Below are positions 32,386-38,698 of a stretch of DNA of 38,745 nt, piece after piece; positions within the stretch are counted from its first letter, which is position 1, and the number at the start of each line of letters is the position of its first letter. The position numbers and the translations under genes were made by a program. Source of the DNA: Candidatus Uhrbacteria bacterium (GTDB taxonomy: Bacteria; Patescibacteriota; Patescibacteriia; 2-12-FULL-60-25). Where the stretch lies: positions 1 through 38,745 of the forward strand of contig CAIKOH010000067.1 of NCBI GenBank assembly GCA_903829075.1. The letters are read 5' to 3'. Below the pieces are notes generated by a model. The model was not told the origin of the DNA. It worked only from the letters and a program-made list of their open reading frames with translations, and did no database searches.

Positions 32386-32406
32386 ATGATCTGGCCCAGA
32401 CAGTAG
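32386..32406 (+). CDS. Minigene 4 (MIWPRQ)
   Basis: ATG eight bases after AGGGAG (32372-32377); six codons, stop TAG. Both peptide (M-x-W-P) and DNA (ATGANCTGGCC) resemble minigene 1. Confidence 0.3.
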   Translation: MIWPRQ

Positions 32407-32411
32407 CAAGG

Positions 32412-32528
32412 ATGAATCTGAACGGACTCGGAACCAAGGAGGTGAAAAGATCCAGGTATAAAAAAACGAAGCGCCAAAAGGCCAAGGCCGCGGCACCCTA
32501 CTCGGGCATAGAGTCGGTTTTTCCTTGA
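32412..32528 (+). CDS. Possible small basic protein, 38 aa
   Basis: ATG five bases after the stop of minigene 4. The middle of the product is very basic (VKRSRYKKTKRQKAKA), like small ribosomal or nucleic-acid-binding proteins. A perfect anti-SD complement AAGGAGGTGA (32438-32447) lies inside the frame, which argues that a different start, for example a GTG or ATC just after it, could be used instead. Confidence 0.35.
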   Translation: MNLNGLGTKEVKRSRYKKTKRQKAKAAAPYSGIESVFP

Positions 32529-32716
32529 ACCGTTGGTGTGGCGCACACCACAAGGAACTCTGGGGAGCGGCTGTTGAAAAAACACCCCGCTCCCCGCCCC
32601 TAACGCGTCGTTCAGAAAAGTCTGGACGCCGCTGAAAGGCAATCCCACCCGTCGACGTCCGATGGTTCCTGCGAAAAAGTTTTCACACGAACCATCGCTC
32701 GTCGAAACCCAGAGGA

Positions 32717-32740
32717 CTGACACGGTGTCAGCCCTTTTCT
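32717..32740 (+). terminator. Terminator-like end of the RNA block
   Basis: CTGACAC (32717-32723) and GTGTCAG (32725-32731) form a perfect inverted repeat, giving at least a five-pair stem, followed by CCC and TTTTCT. Moderate strength. Confidence 0.5.
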
Positions 32741-32770
32741 GTCTCACGGCGCGAACAATACAGGTGGATC

Positions 32771-33040
32771 TTGAAGAAGGAAGTTATTTCTCAGGCCTCG
32801 TGGACCATGTTCGTGGCTAGCATGCTCGCCCTGGCTATTGCGGGAGCCATCGCCTTCCACAACTACCTGTCCACAGAAAACATCGCGACCCTCCTCTTCG
32901 TGGTCATCACCATCCGCGTGATCGAGCTCGTGCGGATCGCGATGAAGCCCAGCGACGACGGCGCCCTGGCCGTCGCGACGATCGGTCAGACCACCTTCGA
33001 CGGATCGATGCTCCCCTATCGCGATCCGAACGCGCGATAA
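32771..33040 (+). CDS. Small membrane protein, 89 aa, GC-rich codons
   Basis: 89 residues from a TTG start six bases after AGGTGG; the first ATG (32807) lies inside the first membrane helix and would remove its beginning. Two membrane helices (about 10-30 and 38-56) are followed by a soluble tail with SDDGALAVATIGQTTFDG. Codons are strongly GC-ending (CTC, ATC, GTG, CGC), unlike the next gene. No family recognised. It has a strong terminator of its own; its promoter is not clear, so it may be read from the RNA block upstream. Confidence 0.6.
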   Translation: MKKEVISQASWTMFVASMLALAIAGAIAFHNYLSTENIATLLFVVITIRVIELVRIAMKPSDDGALAVATIGQTTFDGSMLPYRDPNAR

Positions 33041-33062
33041 AACCGAGCCGTCCCCGCCCTCA

Positions 33063-33118
33063 ACGCCCCCGATCGCATCCGAGTGAACTCACTCAAGTGC
33101 AATCGCGGGGCGTGTTTT
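33063..33118 (+). terminator. Strong terminator after the small membrane protein
   Basis: ACGCCCCCGATCGCA (from 33063) pairs with TGCAATCGCGGGGCGT (ending at 33113) with one bulge and small mismatches, enclosing a smaller GAGT/ACTC hairpin, and is followed by GTTTTCG. It lies 20-75 bases after the gene. Confidence 0.75.
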
Positions 33119-33130
33119 CGTGTATTTTTT

Positions 33131-33151
33131 ATGCTATACTTTTTTTCATCT
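33131..33151 (+). promoter_or_regulatory. Extended -10 promoter of the nucleotidyltransferase-like gene
   Basis: TGC-TATACT (TATACT at 33135-33140) is an extended -10 with five of six consensus bases. Transcription should begin near 33147, five bases before the ATG at 33152, leaving no room for a ribosome site. Confidence 0.6.
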
Positions 33152-34747
33152 ATGTACGATTCGTCCGCTCTTTCACACAACCGTCCGCCACAAAAACAAT
33201 CCATACGCCTTCAACCACCAACGCCCGAAGAGACCGCCGATCTTTTTTCTCTTGAAATGCGTCGACCAACGCACCGGCTCACCGAAATGGATGAATCGTT
33301 TCGCAGTAAAGAGCAGGCGCAGGAAATTTTTAACATTATTTTAGGTGAAATCGAGGGGATTCTTGAAGAACAACCGCTCGAAAAAATGTGGTTTTACGTG
33401 ACAAAATATTTGATACACTTACGACGCGAGCTCGAAAATTATCATCCAACAGTGCGCGTCTTTGTCGAAAATCATCTTGAGATGGTACTTGACGTGCTTC
33501 GCGATCAAGCGAATTGGAAGGGACAGTTGACAGCGGACTCAACTCCATCTGATCAAACACACATTCGTTCTATCGCCGCTGAAGAGGCGCTTCATCACAT
33601 CGCAAATGAATTAAAGGAAAAGAGACACGAGACCCAAGAGGTTCACGTTCTCCATCTTTCTTGGGATGAGATTCTCCATGACAAGGAACATTTTAGAATG
33701 GAGAAAAAAATGCTCCACGAGGGAGAGGCTGATGAAATTATCGTGAACACACTCTACGTTCGTACCGACACAGCAAGTCCCTGGAATGAGTTTATTGTAC
33801 CGCCAAACAGACACGTCATGCACAAGGGCGGTATTTCGCGCACGGTGCTCAAAATTTTCGCCGGTGCAGCTCCGGACATGATCGCAGCTGAACTTCCGCC
33901 GAATGACATTGATGTGGTTGCCTGCGGAAATAAAGTCGAGGCACAACGGCTTGGCCTGGCCATGGGCGCAGATACAGCCGGCATCGAAATGGTTGAAAAT
34001 TTTGATGATATAAAACACCTCCTCCGTACGCGCGACGTTGATTTAAACCAAGCATTTCTCACGCATGATGGCCTCGTGTTCAGCGAAGCGGCTCTGCGTT
34101 CAGCGCGCACCGGAAGAATCGAGATCAGCGCCGAGGATCGCGGCATCTACGGATCGGAAAATTTCCACTATCAAACCGTCAACCTCATCAAAAACCGTGG
34201 TCTCTTTCGTTTGATGAAAATGGTGATCGAGGGCAAAGCGCGAAGTTTTGACCTCGCACCGCTGAACTGTCAGGTAGATCTCGGCGTATACTGGCTTGTG
34301 CTCGCACGTAAACTCGCCAAGAAAAAACAGGGCGGGGAATTCTTGGAACGTGCCTTTGAACTCGGCAAACATCTGGGACAGGTTCGCGAAGGAGAACGCA
34401 CCATCTACGACGTTCTTGATCGTGTTCACGAAGAGTTTCCGTTCTTCAACTTTGACGCCGCCGAGATGGATGAAGCCGATCACATTCGTTGGCTGGCGCG
34501 CAAACTCTTTCGCGTCGTCCAACATGCCTTCCGTGTCGAACAGCGCATTCCTTCCGGACTCGAATTAACCCGTGAACCATTCGATACCGTGCCTTTTTCC
34601 GTCTCTCTATTTACCTATCAATCCGATCCAAGCCACGTCGCTGTTTTCCGAAATGAATGGCCAGCCTTTCTTGAACGCTGCCAACGACGAACGCAATTAC
34701 TCGGACGAAAAGAAACCCCGGAAGAACGTCTACGACTCGCCTCGTAA
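33152..34747 (+). CDS. Orphan protein with nucleotidyltransferase-like core
   Basis: 531 residues from the ATG at 33152; earlier in-frame starts lie upstream of the promoter. N-terminal 200 residues are helical and charged. The centre has HKGGISR (GG at 226-227), then PPNDIDVV (DID 252-254), TRDVD (D295, D297) and GLVFSEAALRSARTGRIEIS, in the order of the head domain of poly(A) polymerase/CCA-adding enzymes (GG, DxD, third Asp, the segment AL..R.G.I). The GG-to-DxD distance is about eight residues longer than usual, so activity is uncertain. The C-terminal part is helical, as in those enzymes. No second such gene in the window. Confidence 0.6.
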   Translation: MYDSSALSHNRPPQKQSIRLQPPTPEETADLFSLEMRRPTHRLTEMDESFRSKEQAQEIFNIILGEIEGILEEQPLEKMWFYVTKYLIHLRRELENYHPTVRVFVENHLEMVLDVLRDQANWKGQLTADSTPSDQTHIRSIAAEEALHHIANELKEKRHETQEVHVLHLSWDEILHDKEHFRMEKKMLHEGEADEIIVNTLYVRTDTASPWNEFIVPPNRHVMHKGGISRTVLKIFAGAAPDMIAAELPPNDIDVVACGNKVEAQRLGLAMGADTAGIEMVENFDDIKHLLRTRDVDLNQAFLTHDGLVFSEAALRSARTGRIEISAEDRGIYGSENFHYQTVNLIKNRGLFRLMKMVIEGKARSFDLAPLNCQVDLGVYWLVLARKLAKKKQGGEFLERAFELGKHLGQVREGERTIYDVLDRVHEEFPFFNFDAAEMDEADHIRWLARKLFRVVQHAFRVEQRIPSGLELTREPFDTVPFSVSLFTYQSDPSHVAVFRNEWPAFLERCQRRTQLLGRKETPEERLRLAS

Positions 34748-34757
34748 TCAATTCAAA

Positions 34758-34817
34758 ACCGATCGAATTAATCGGTCAGTCGATCGAATAGATTGCTTCG
34801 TCGAACTCGCAATGACG
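34758..34817. repeat. Hairpin plus copy of the dispersed repeat between convergent genes
   Basis: ACCGAT (34758-34763) and ATCGGT (34771-34776) form a six-pair hairpin. It is followed by GATTGCTTCGTCG (34791-34803) and CTCGCAATGACG (34806-34817), related to the repeat at 6358-6417 in opposite orientation. It lies between a plus-strand gene ending at 34747 and a minus-strand gene ending at 34839 and could end both transcripts. Confidence 0.6.
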
Positions 34818-34838
34818 ACCTTTTTAGACCGCATCTCA

Positions 34839-35435
34839 TCAACCTGTTGTCAGCGTCTTTTTCGCCGAACCAGCGGTCCCCTCGTCTTCCGCCATATCGA
34901 CCACATGAAGCCTCCGATCCTGCTCTGATAGTTCAAGAATACGTTTTGAAACCAAATTTGGATGCTTGATATCTTCAAACACGAAGTGCGTTTTTTCCGC
35001 GGCCGTTTCAATTTCTACATCTCCAAAATCAAGAAAAGTATGCAACGCACCATCCACCGTTGAGGTGACATCTTGAATACGATAGAGACGTAGCTCAGAC
35101 ACCGTACGCGCGAACATGCCGTGCTGTTCAATATTCAGAATACGACGCGTGGTCACGATCCACATGTCAAGATAGTAGTCGATAAAACTTTGAAACAAGA
35201 ACAACCAAGCGAACAAGAAAAATACCGAGACGGCCATGATAATCAGAGGAAATAAAACAGGATCACTCGTAATTTCTGGATGAACGGCCCACAAAATTCC
35301 CGCGCCAAATACGGGCAACAAAACCAACAAAATACCACTCAAAATCGTGCCACTGATGGTGATCGGATGGCGACGCAAAGAAAACACCAGCTGCTCATCT
35401 GGCAACGCGTCCGGCAAATGGTAAATATCAATCAT
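34839..35435 (-). CDS. Membrane protein with bacterial PH domain
   Basis: 198 residues from the ATG at 35435, which overlaps the stop of the upstream gene by ATGA. Two membrane helices (about 28-50 and 62-87) precede a bacterial pleckstrin-homology domain: WIVTTRRILNIEQHGMFARTVSELRLYRIQDV is the typical b-PH strand pattern (ITTRRI...R..G...R....I.L..I.dV). Such proteins sit at the membrane; their function is mostly unknown. It is the third gene of the operon ruvB - small membrane protein - PH protein. Confidence 0.8.
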   Translation of the reverse strand: MIDIYHLPDALPDEQLVFSLRRHPITISGTILSGILLVLLPVFGAGILWAVHPEITSDPVLFPLIIMAVSVFFLFAWLFLFQSFIDYYLDMWIVTTRRILNIEQHGMFARTVSELRLYRIQDVTSTVDGALHTFLDFGDVEIETAAEKTHFVFEDIKHPNLVSKRILELSEQDRRLHVVDMAEDEGTAGSAKKTLTTG

Positions 35436-35686
35436 AGGGGCGGAGAAAGTTGAACACCTAACTGCGGAACCACATTCACGGTCTGCGACCAGTTTATGTT
35501 CATGAAATATCCGCCACACACAAACAGGACAGCCGCAGTTACACCTAAAAACAAGGCTGTGACCACGTAGCTTCCGAGTGCAGAAAAACTAAACCGCAGC
35601 ATGATGGAGACGGTGATCAAAGCGATCACCCCAAATACGGCAAGACAGGCAAGCCAAGCAATAAAAAACCAAAAGAGAGGAATCAT
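35432..35686 (-). CDS. Small membrane protein, 84 aa
   Basis: 84 residues with two membrane helices (about 5-30 and 38-62) and a short external tail. No family recognised. The start overlaps the ruvB stop by four bases (ATGA) and its stop overlaps the start of the PH-domain gene in the same way, so the three are translated in a coupled manner. It may work with the PH-domain protein at the membrane. Confidence 0.7.
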   Translation of the reverse strand: MIPLFWFFIAWLACLAVFGVIALITVSIMLRFSFSALGSYVVTALFLGVTAAVLFVCGGYFMNINWSQTVNVVPQLGVQLSPPL

Positions 35687-36741
35687 GTTATAGACAGTGT
35701 AGCCTGTCGGAGCGGCGGAGAAAAGCCCAGGTGAAGATAGGCCGCATCCGTCGCGACTCGCCCGCGTGGCGTGCGTGCCAACAGCCCTTGCTGTAACAGA
35801 AACGGTTCAACCACCTCTTCAAGCGTTTCAATCTCCTCCGCGGTGGCCGCAGCGAGCGTACTCAGGCCAACCGGTCCACCTTGAAATTTTTCCATGATCA
35901 CCGTTAACGTTCGACGATCTGCCTCATCCAAGCCACGAGCATCAACCCCAAGAGCAGCCAACGCCGCCTCCGTCAATTCACTCGTCACACCACCATCGGA
36001 TTTGACCTCCGCATAATCGCGCACGCGTTTCAATAAACGATTACCGACGCGCGGAGTGGCGCGCGAACGTCCAGCAATCAAACGCAACGCCTGCGGATCA
36101 CACACGAGCTGCAACAGCTGCGCACTGCGTTGCAAAATTTTTTCCATCTCTTCAGGCGTGTAAAAATCGAGATGAAAACTGACCCCAAACCGATCGCGTA
36201 ACGGAGCAGACAGCAACGATAAACGCGTGGTCGCGCCAATAATCGTGAAGCGCTTCAAATCCAAACGCAATGTCCGCGCGGTCGGTCCTTTGCCGATCAC
36301 GATATCCAACGCAAAATCTTCCATGGCTGGATACAGCACCTCCTCAATCGAATGGTTCATCCGATGAATCTCATCGATAAACAGAATGTCCCCCTCATCC
36401 AAGTTCGTCAGAATCGCTGCCAGATCCCCAACGCGCTCGAGCGCCGGACCGCTCGTCACCCGGATGTTTGCCTGCATGTCGTGGCTGATCACATGCGCAA
36501 GCGAGGTCTTTCCTAATCCTGGTGGACCATAAAACAATACATGTTCACACGGCTGACCACGTTTTTTTGCAGCTTCAAGAAAAATGTGCAAATTATCCTT
36601 GACTTTTGTCTGGCCGATGAATTCATCGAGCGTCTTGGGACGCAATGCAAAATCAAATCCCCCTTCTCCGTCCTGAACTTCAGGCGTCGTGAGGCGAGCT
36701 TCGTCTAGGGCAAACGCAGACGGTTCGAGAGTCTCTTCCAT
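35683..36741 (-). CDS. ruvB: Holliday junction branch-migration ATPase RuvB
   Basis: 352 residues. Order of motifs: FIGQTKVKDNL, Walker A GPPGLGKT, Walker B ILFIDEIHRM, sensor 1 IIGATTR, Arg finger PLRDRFG, sensor 2 RATPRVGNRLL, and the C-terminal winged helix (QGLLARTPRGRVATDAAYLHLG). RuvB hexamers drive branch migration together with RuvA and RuvC; neither is in the window. Its minus-strand promoter puts the transcription start about two bases before the ATG, so the mRNA is probably leaderless. Confidence 0.97.
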   Translation of the reverse strand: MEETLEPSAFALDEARLTTPEVQDGEGGFDFALRPKTLDEFIGQTKVKDNLHIFLEAAKKRGQPCEHVLFYGPPGLGKTSLAHVISHDMQANIRVTSGPALERVGDLAAILTNLDEGDILFIDEIHRMNHSIEEVLYPAMEDFALDIVIGKGPTARTLRLDLKRFTIIGATTRLSLLSAPLRDRFGVSFHLDFYTPEEMEKILQRSAQLLQLVCDPQALRLIAGRSRATPRVGNRLLKRVRDYAEVKSDGGVTSELTEAALAALGVDARGLDEADRRTLTVIMEKFQGGPVGLSTLAAATAEEIETLEEVVEPFLLQQGLLARTPRGRVATDAAYLHLGFSPPLRQATLSIT

Positions 36742-36749
36742 ACAAGAAG

Positions 36750-36778
36750 AGCCTAGCAGGGAAAAAGCCGATTGACAA
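36750..36778 (-). promoter_or_regulatory. Promoter of ruvB
   Basis: Minus strand: TTGTCA (36773-36778), 17-bp spacer, extended -10 TGC-TAGGCT (TAGGCT at 36750-36755). The expected start is about 36743, two bases before the ATG. Confidence 0.65.
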
Positions 36779-36780
36779 AG

Positions 36781-36809
36781 TTGCCAAACTGCAAGAAACC
36801 TGCTAGATT
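36781..36809 (+). promoter_or_regulatory. Divergent promoter of the small-protein gene
   Basis: TTGCCA (36781-36786), 17-bp spacer, extended -10 TGC-TAGATT (TAGATT at 36804-36809). Its -35 lies two bases from the -35 of the ruvB promoter, so polymerases on the two would compete. A perfect TTGACA at 36772-36777 is too far (26 bp) from the -10. Confidence 0.65.
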
Positions 36810-36861
36810 CCTCCTATCGTTCGCACTCGAGATCCTCAACCAAGAAAGCACGCGGTGGAGC

Positions 36862-37023
36862 ATGGAAATCCTCGCTGATTTACTCCGCGCCTGCGGTGCA
36901 GCAATCCTCTTGAGCTACCCAGTCGGCTTCGGCCTCGCGATCTACCGCTGGACAGTTCCGGAACCGGAAACCCCTGCCAGCAGGCACTTCAATCGCTGGC
37001 ACCAACAGGACGACGACCGCTGA
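36862..37023 (+). CDS. Small single-helix membrane protein, 53 aa
   Basis: 53 residues from the ATG preceded by GGTGGAG. One membrane helix (about 9-27: CGAAILLSYPVGFGLAIY) is followed by a polar tail rich in Trp, His and acidic residues. No family recognised. Own promoter, leader of about 45 bases and a strong terminator make it a stand-alone unit between ruvB and era, like the units at 25109 and 30678. Confidence 0.6.
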   Translation: MEILADLLRACGAAILLSYPVGFGLAIYRWTVPEPETPASRHFNRWHQQDDDR

Positions 37024-37050
37024 TGCCTCGCGCGCATTCGTGCCCCTTCC

Positions 37051-37086
37051 CGACCGATGGCTCCTCAGCCGTCGGTCGATTCTTTT
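37051..37086 (+). terminator. Terminator of the small-protein unit
   Basis: A 12-pair stem: CGACCGA (37051-37057) with TCGGTCG (37072-37078), then one T-G pair and GGCT/AGCC inside around a four-base loop, followed by ATTC and five T. Confidence 0.85.
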
Positions 37087-37099
37087 TCGCCGCTATTCG

Positions 37100-37114
37100 T
37101 GATACACTTTCCCT
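37100..37114 (+). promoter_or_regulatory. -10 element for leaderless era mRNA
   Basis: Extended -10 TGA-TACACT (TACACT at 37103-37108) puts the start of transcription at the ATG of era (37115). The same nine bases occur before the six-Cys-repeat gene. No clear -35. Confidence 0.5.
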
Positions 37115-37990
37115 ATGGATGATCGACAAAAAAAATCCGGTTTCGTGATGCTGGCGGGCCGTTCTAACGTCGGGAAATCGACGCTTTTAAACGCGCTCGT
37201 CGGCTCAAAGGTCGCCAGCGTCTCCCCCAAACCTCAAACCACGCGCCGCCCGGTACGAGGGATTTTGCATGATGCGCGCGGACAAATCGTATTCGTGGAT
37301 ACGCCAGGAATTTTTCTTGGAAAAAAAGATCCTCTCTCTGAGCGGTTGAATAAATACGTCCAACAAGAAACCGAGGGCATCGACGCCATCGTCTATGTCG
37401 TTGACCCGACGCGCGCGCCCGGTGCGGAAGAGGAACATCTGCAAAAACTGTTACGCAAGCTTCCCACGCCAATCATTTTGGTCATCAACAAAATTGATTT
37501 AGATGCTGATAAAATTCCGTATCTTGAAACTGCAAAGCACATCGACGTCGGCCAAAAAACCACCTTAGAACTCTCTGCTCTTGATGCAAAACATCTTCCA
37601 CGACTGGTAAATGCGCTTTTTGATCTGTTGCCGATCGGTCCAGCGTACTACCCCGAAGGACAGCTCACGGATCTCGCGCATCTCGAATGGTTAAGCGAAC
37701 TAATTCGCGAAAAAGCTTTTTTTCACCTTGAAGAGGAGCTGCCCTACTCGATCATGGCAGAGGTTACGGATGTTCAAGAACGAAAAAACGGTGACCGCTT
37801 CATCGCGGCCAGCATCTTCACCACCGATGAACGTTACAAAAAAATGATTATCGGACACCGCGCGCAGATGATTAAAGCGATCGGCAGCGATGTCCGCAAA
37901 GAACTGGAGATCGCCCTGAATCAACGTGTCTTCCTTGATCTCAAAGTCGAAGTCGATCCAAGTTGGCCACAACGATTTTCTTCGAGATAA
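37115..37990 (+). CDS. era: GTPase Era
   Basis: 291 residues. G1 GRSNVGKST (16-24), G2 QTTR, G3 VDTPG, G4 NKID and G5 SAL are all present, followed by the C-terminal KH domain with IIGHRAQMIKAIGSDVRKELE. Era binds the 3' end of 16S rRNA near helix 45, the region modified by RsmA (encoded at 23027-23839), and checks small-subunit assembly. The downstream helical protein follows 18 bases later. Confidence 0.96.
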   Translation: MDDRQKKSGFVMLAGRSNVGKSTLLNALVGSKVASVSPKPQTTRRPVRGILHDARGQIVFVDTPGIFLGKKDPLSERLNKYVQQETEGIDAIVYVVDPTRAPGAEEEHLQKLLRKLPTPIILVINKIDLDADKIPYLETAKHIDVGQKTTLELSALDAKHLPRLVNALFDLLPIGPAYYPEGQLTDLAHLEWLSELIREKAFFHLEEELPYSIMAEVTDVQERKNGDRFIAASIFTTDERYKKMIIGHRAQMIKAIGSDVRKELEIALNQRVFLDLKVEVDPSWPQRFSSR

Positions 37991-38008
37991 GCATCACGCT
38001 CATTGACT

Positions 38009-38698
38009 ATGCCCTTTCCCTCATTCGCTGCCCGCGCAGAACAACCCCCTCAAACCCCCGCTGTACCGCATGTGACGAACATTGCGGAGGTCAACACCTG
38101 GCTGGAAAAACGCGGTGAACGGACTCGACTAAACGATAAAAACATAGGGCAATTCGGTCCACGTGTGGAAGCAGCGCTCGTTGATGAACTTGAAAAAAAC
38201 CTCAAAGAACGGGATGAAAAATCCATTGAACAGCTACGAAAATATATTCGCGCCGTGAGTTGCATGACCCATCCGCAGGAAACACCCGCGCAATTTGATC
38301 GCTCTCTAGGTCAGCTCTCCGCTCACATCGAGACACGACAACGCGAGCTGGAACGATCCAGCAGCATCGAAGAGGCCAGGGAACTCGATTCCGAACTTGC
38401 CGAAATCCAACGTGTTCGCGAGGCGATTGATCGTCGCCTCTTGCATGCAGATGCAGAAGAAGCCACACGTTGCATTGAAGAATTCGTATTTCACGCCTGG
38501 AAAACCTTTCGCCAAGTCATGGTTATACGAAAGGTGGATTGGGAAACCGCTCAAAAAAGTTCGCTCCTTCGCGAACCACGTGAACTACTTATTGCTGTTC
38601 GCCAACTTCGTGATCAGCTGTATTTTCAACGTCTGTATGGTGCCTGGATGGAGGTAGCAGCAACCACTCCAAGCACCTCTACGCGTAAAAAACTCTAA
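38009..38698 (+). CDS. Orphan helical cytoplasmic protein, 229 aa
   Basis: 229 residues from the ATG at 38009, 18 bases after era. No signal peptide or membrane helix. A Pro-rich start (about 1-25) is followed by long charged helices (EDELEKNLKERDEKSIEQLRK-like and QRELERSSSIEEARELDSEL-like), so a coiled coil is likely. No family recognised. Position after era suggests cotranscription but not a function. After its stop 47 bases remain to the window end with nothing recognisable. Confidence 0.65.
   Translation: MPFPSFAARAEQPPQTPAVPHVTNIAEVNTWLEKRGERTRLNDKNIGQFGPRVEAALVDELEKNLKERDEKSIEQLRKYIRAVSCMTHPQETPAQFDRSLGQLSAHIETRQRELERSSSIEEARELDSELAEIQRVREAIDRRLLHADAEEATRCIEEFVFHAWKTFRQVMVIRKVDWETAQKSSLLREPRELLIAVRQLRDQLYFQRLYGAWMEVAATTPSTSTRKKL

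Larger units (their letters stand above)
31165..32745 (+). ncRNA. Candidate large structured RNA / minigene transcript
   Basis: About 1.6 kb without a long credible gene, GC-rich, starting just after a consensus promoter and ending at a terminator-like hairpin. Stems seen directly include GTCTGC-GGCAAGA with partners (31215-31250), TCCGCGTC/GACGCGGA with an inner CTCG/CGAG (31402-31439), GCTTGATC/GATCGAGC (31842-31866), ACACCT/AGGTGT (31905-31925), a nine-pair stem at 31948-31970, CCATCC/GGATGG (32275-32297), GCTGGG/CCCAGC (32301-32315), GGTGTG/CACACC (32535-32549), GGGGAGCGG/CCGCTCCCC (32562-32595), and CGACG-GATGGTTC with partners (32653-32704). Between them lie very short frames with ribosome sites. 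It matches no RNA family I know. Alternatives are an array of small peptides or decayed foreign DNA. Confidence 0.45.

Noticed and set aside
30498-33120. CRISPR array or tandem repeats in the gene-poor block
   Set aside because: No regularly spaced direct repeats; the repeated features are hairpins with different sequences.
36772-36861. TTG start at 36772 for the small membrane protein
   Set aside because: It lies upstream of the -10 element, so it would not be in the mRNA.
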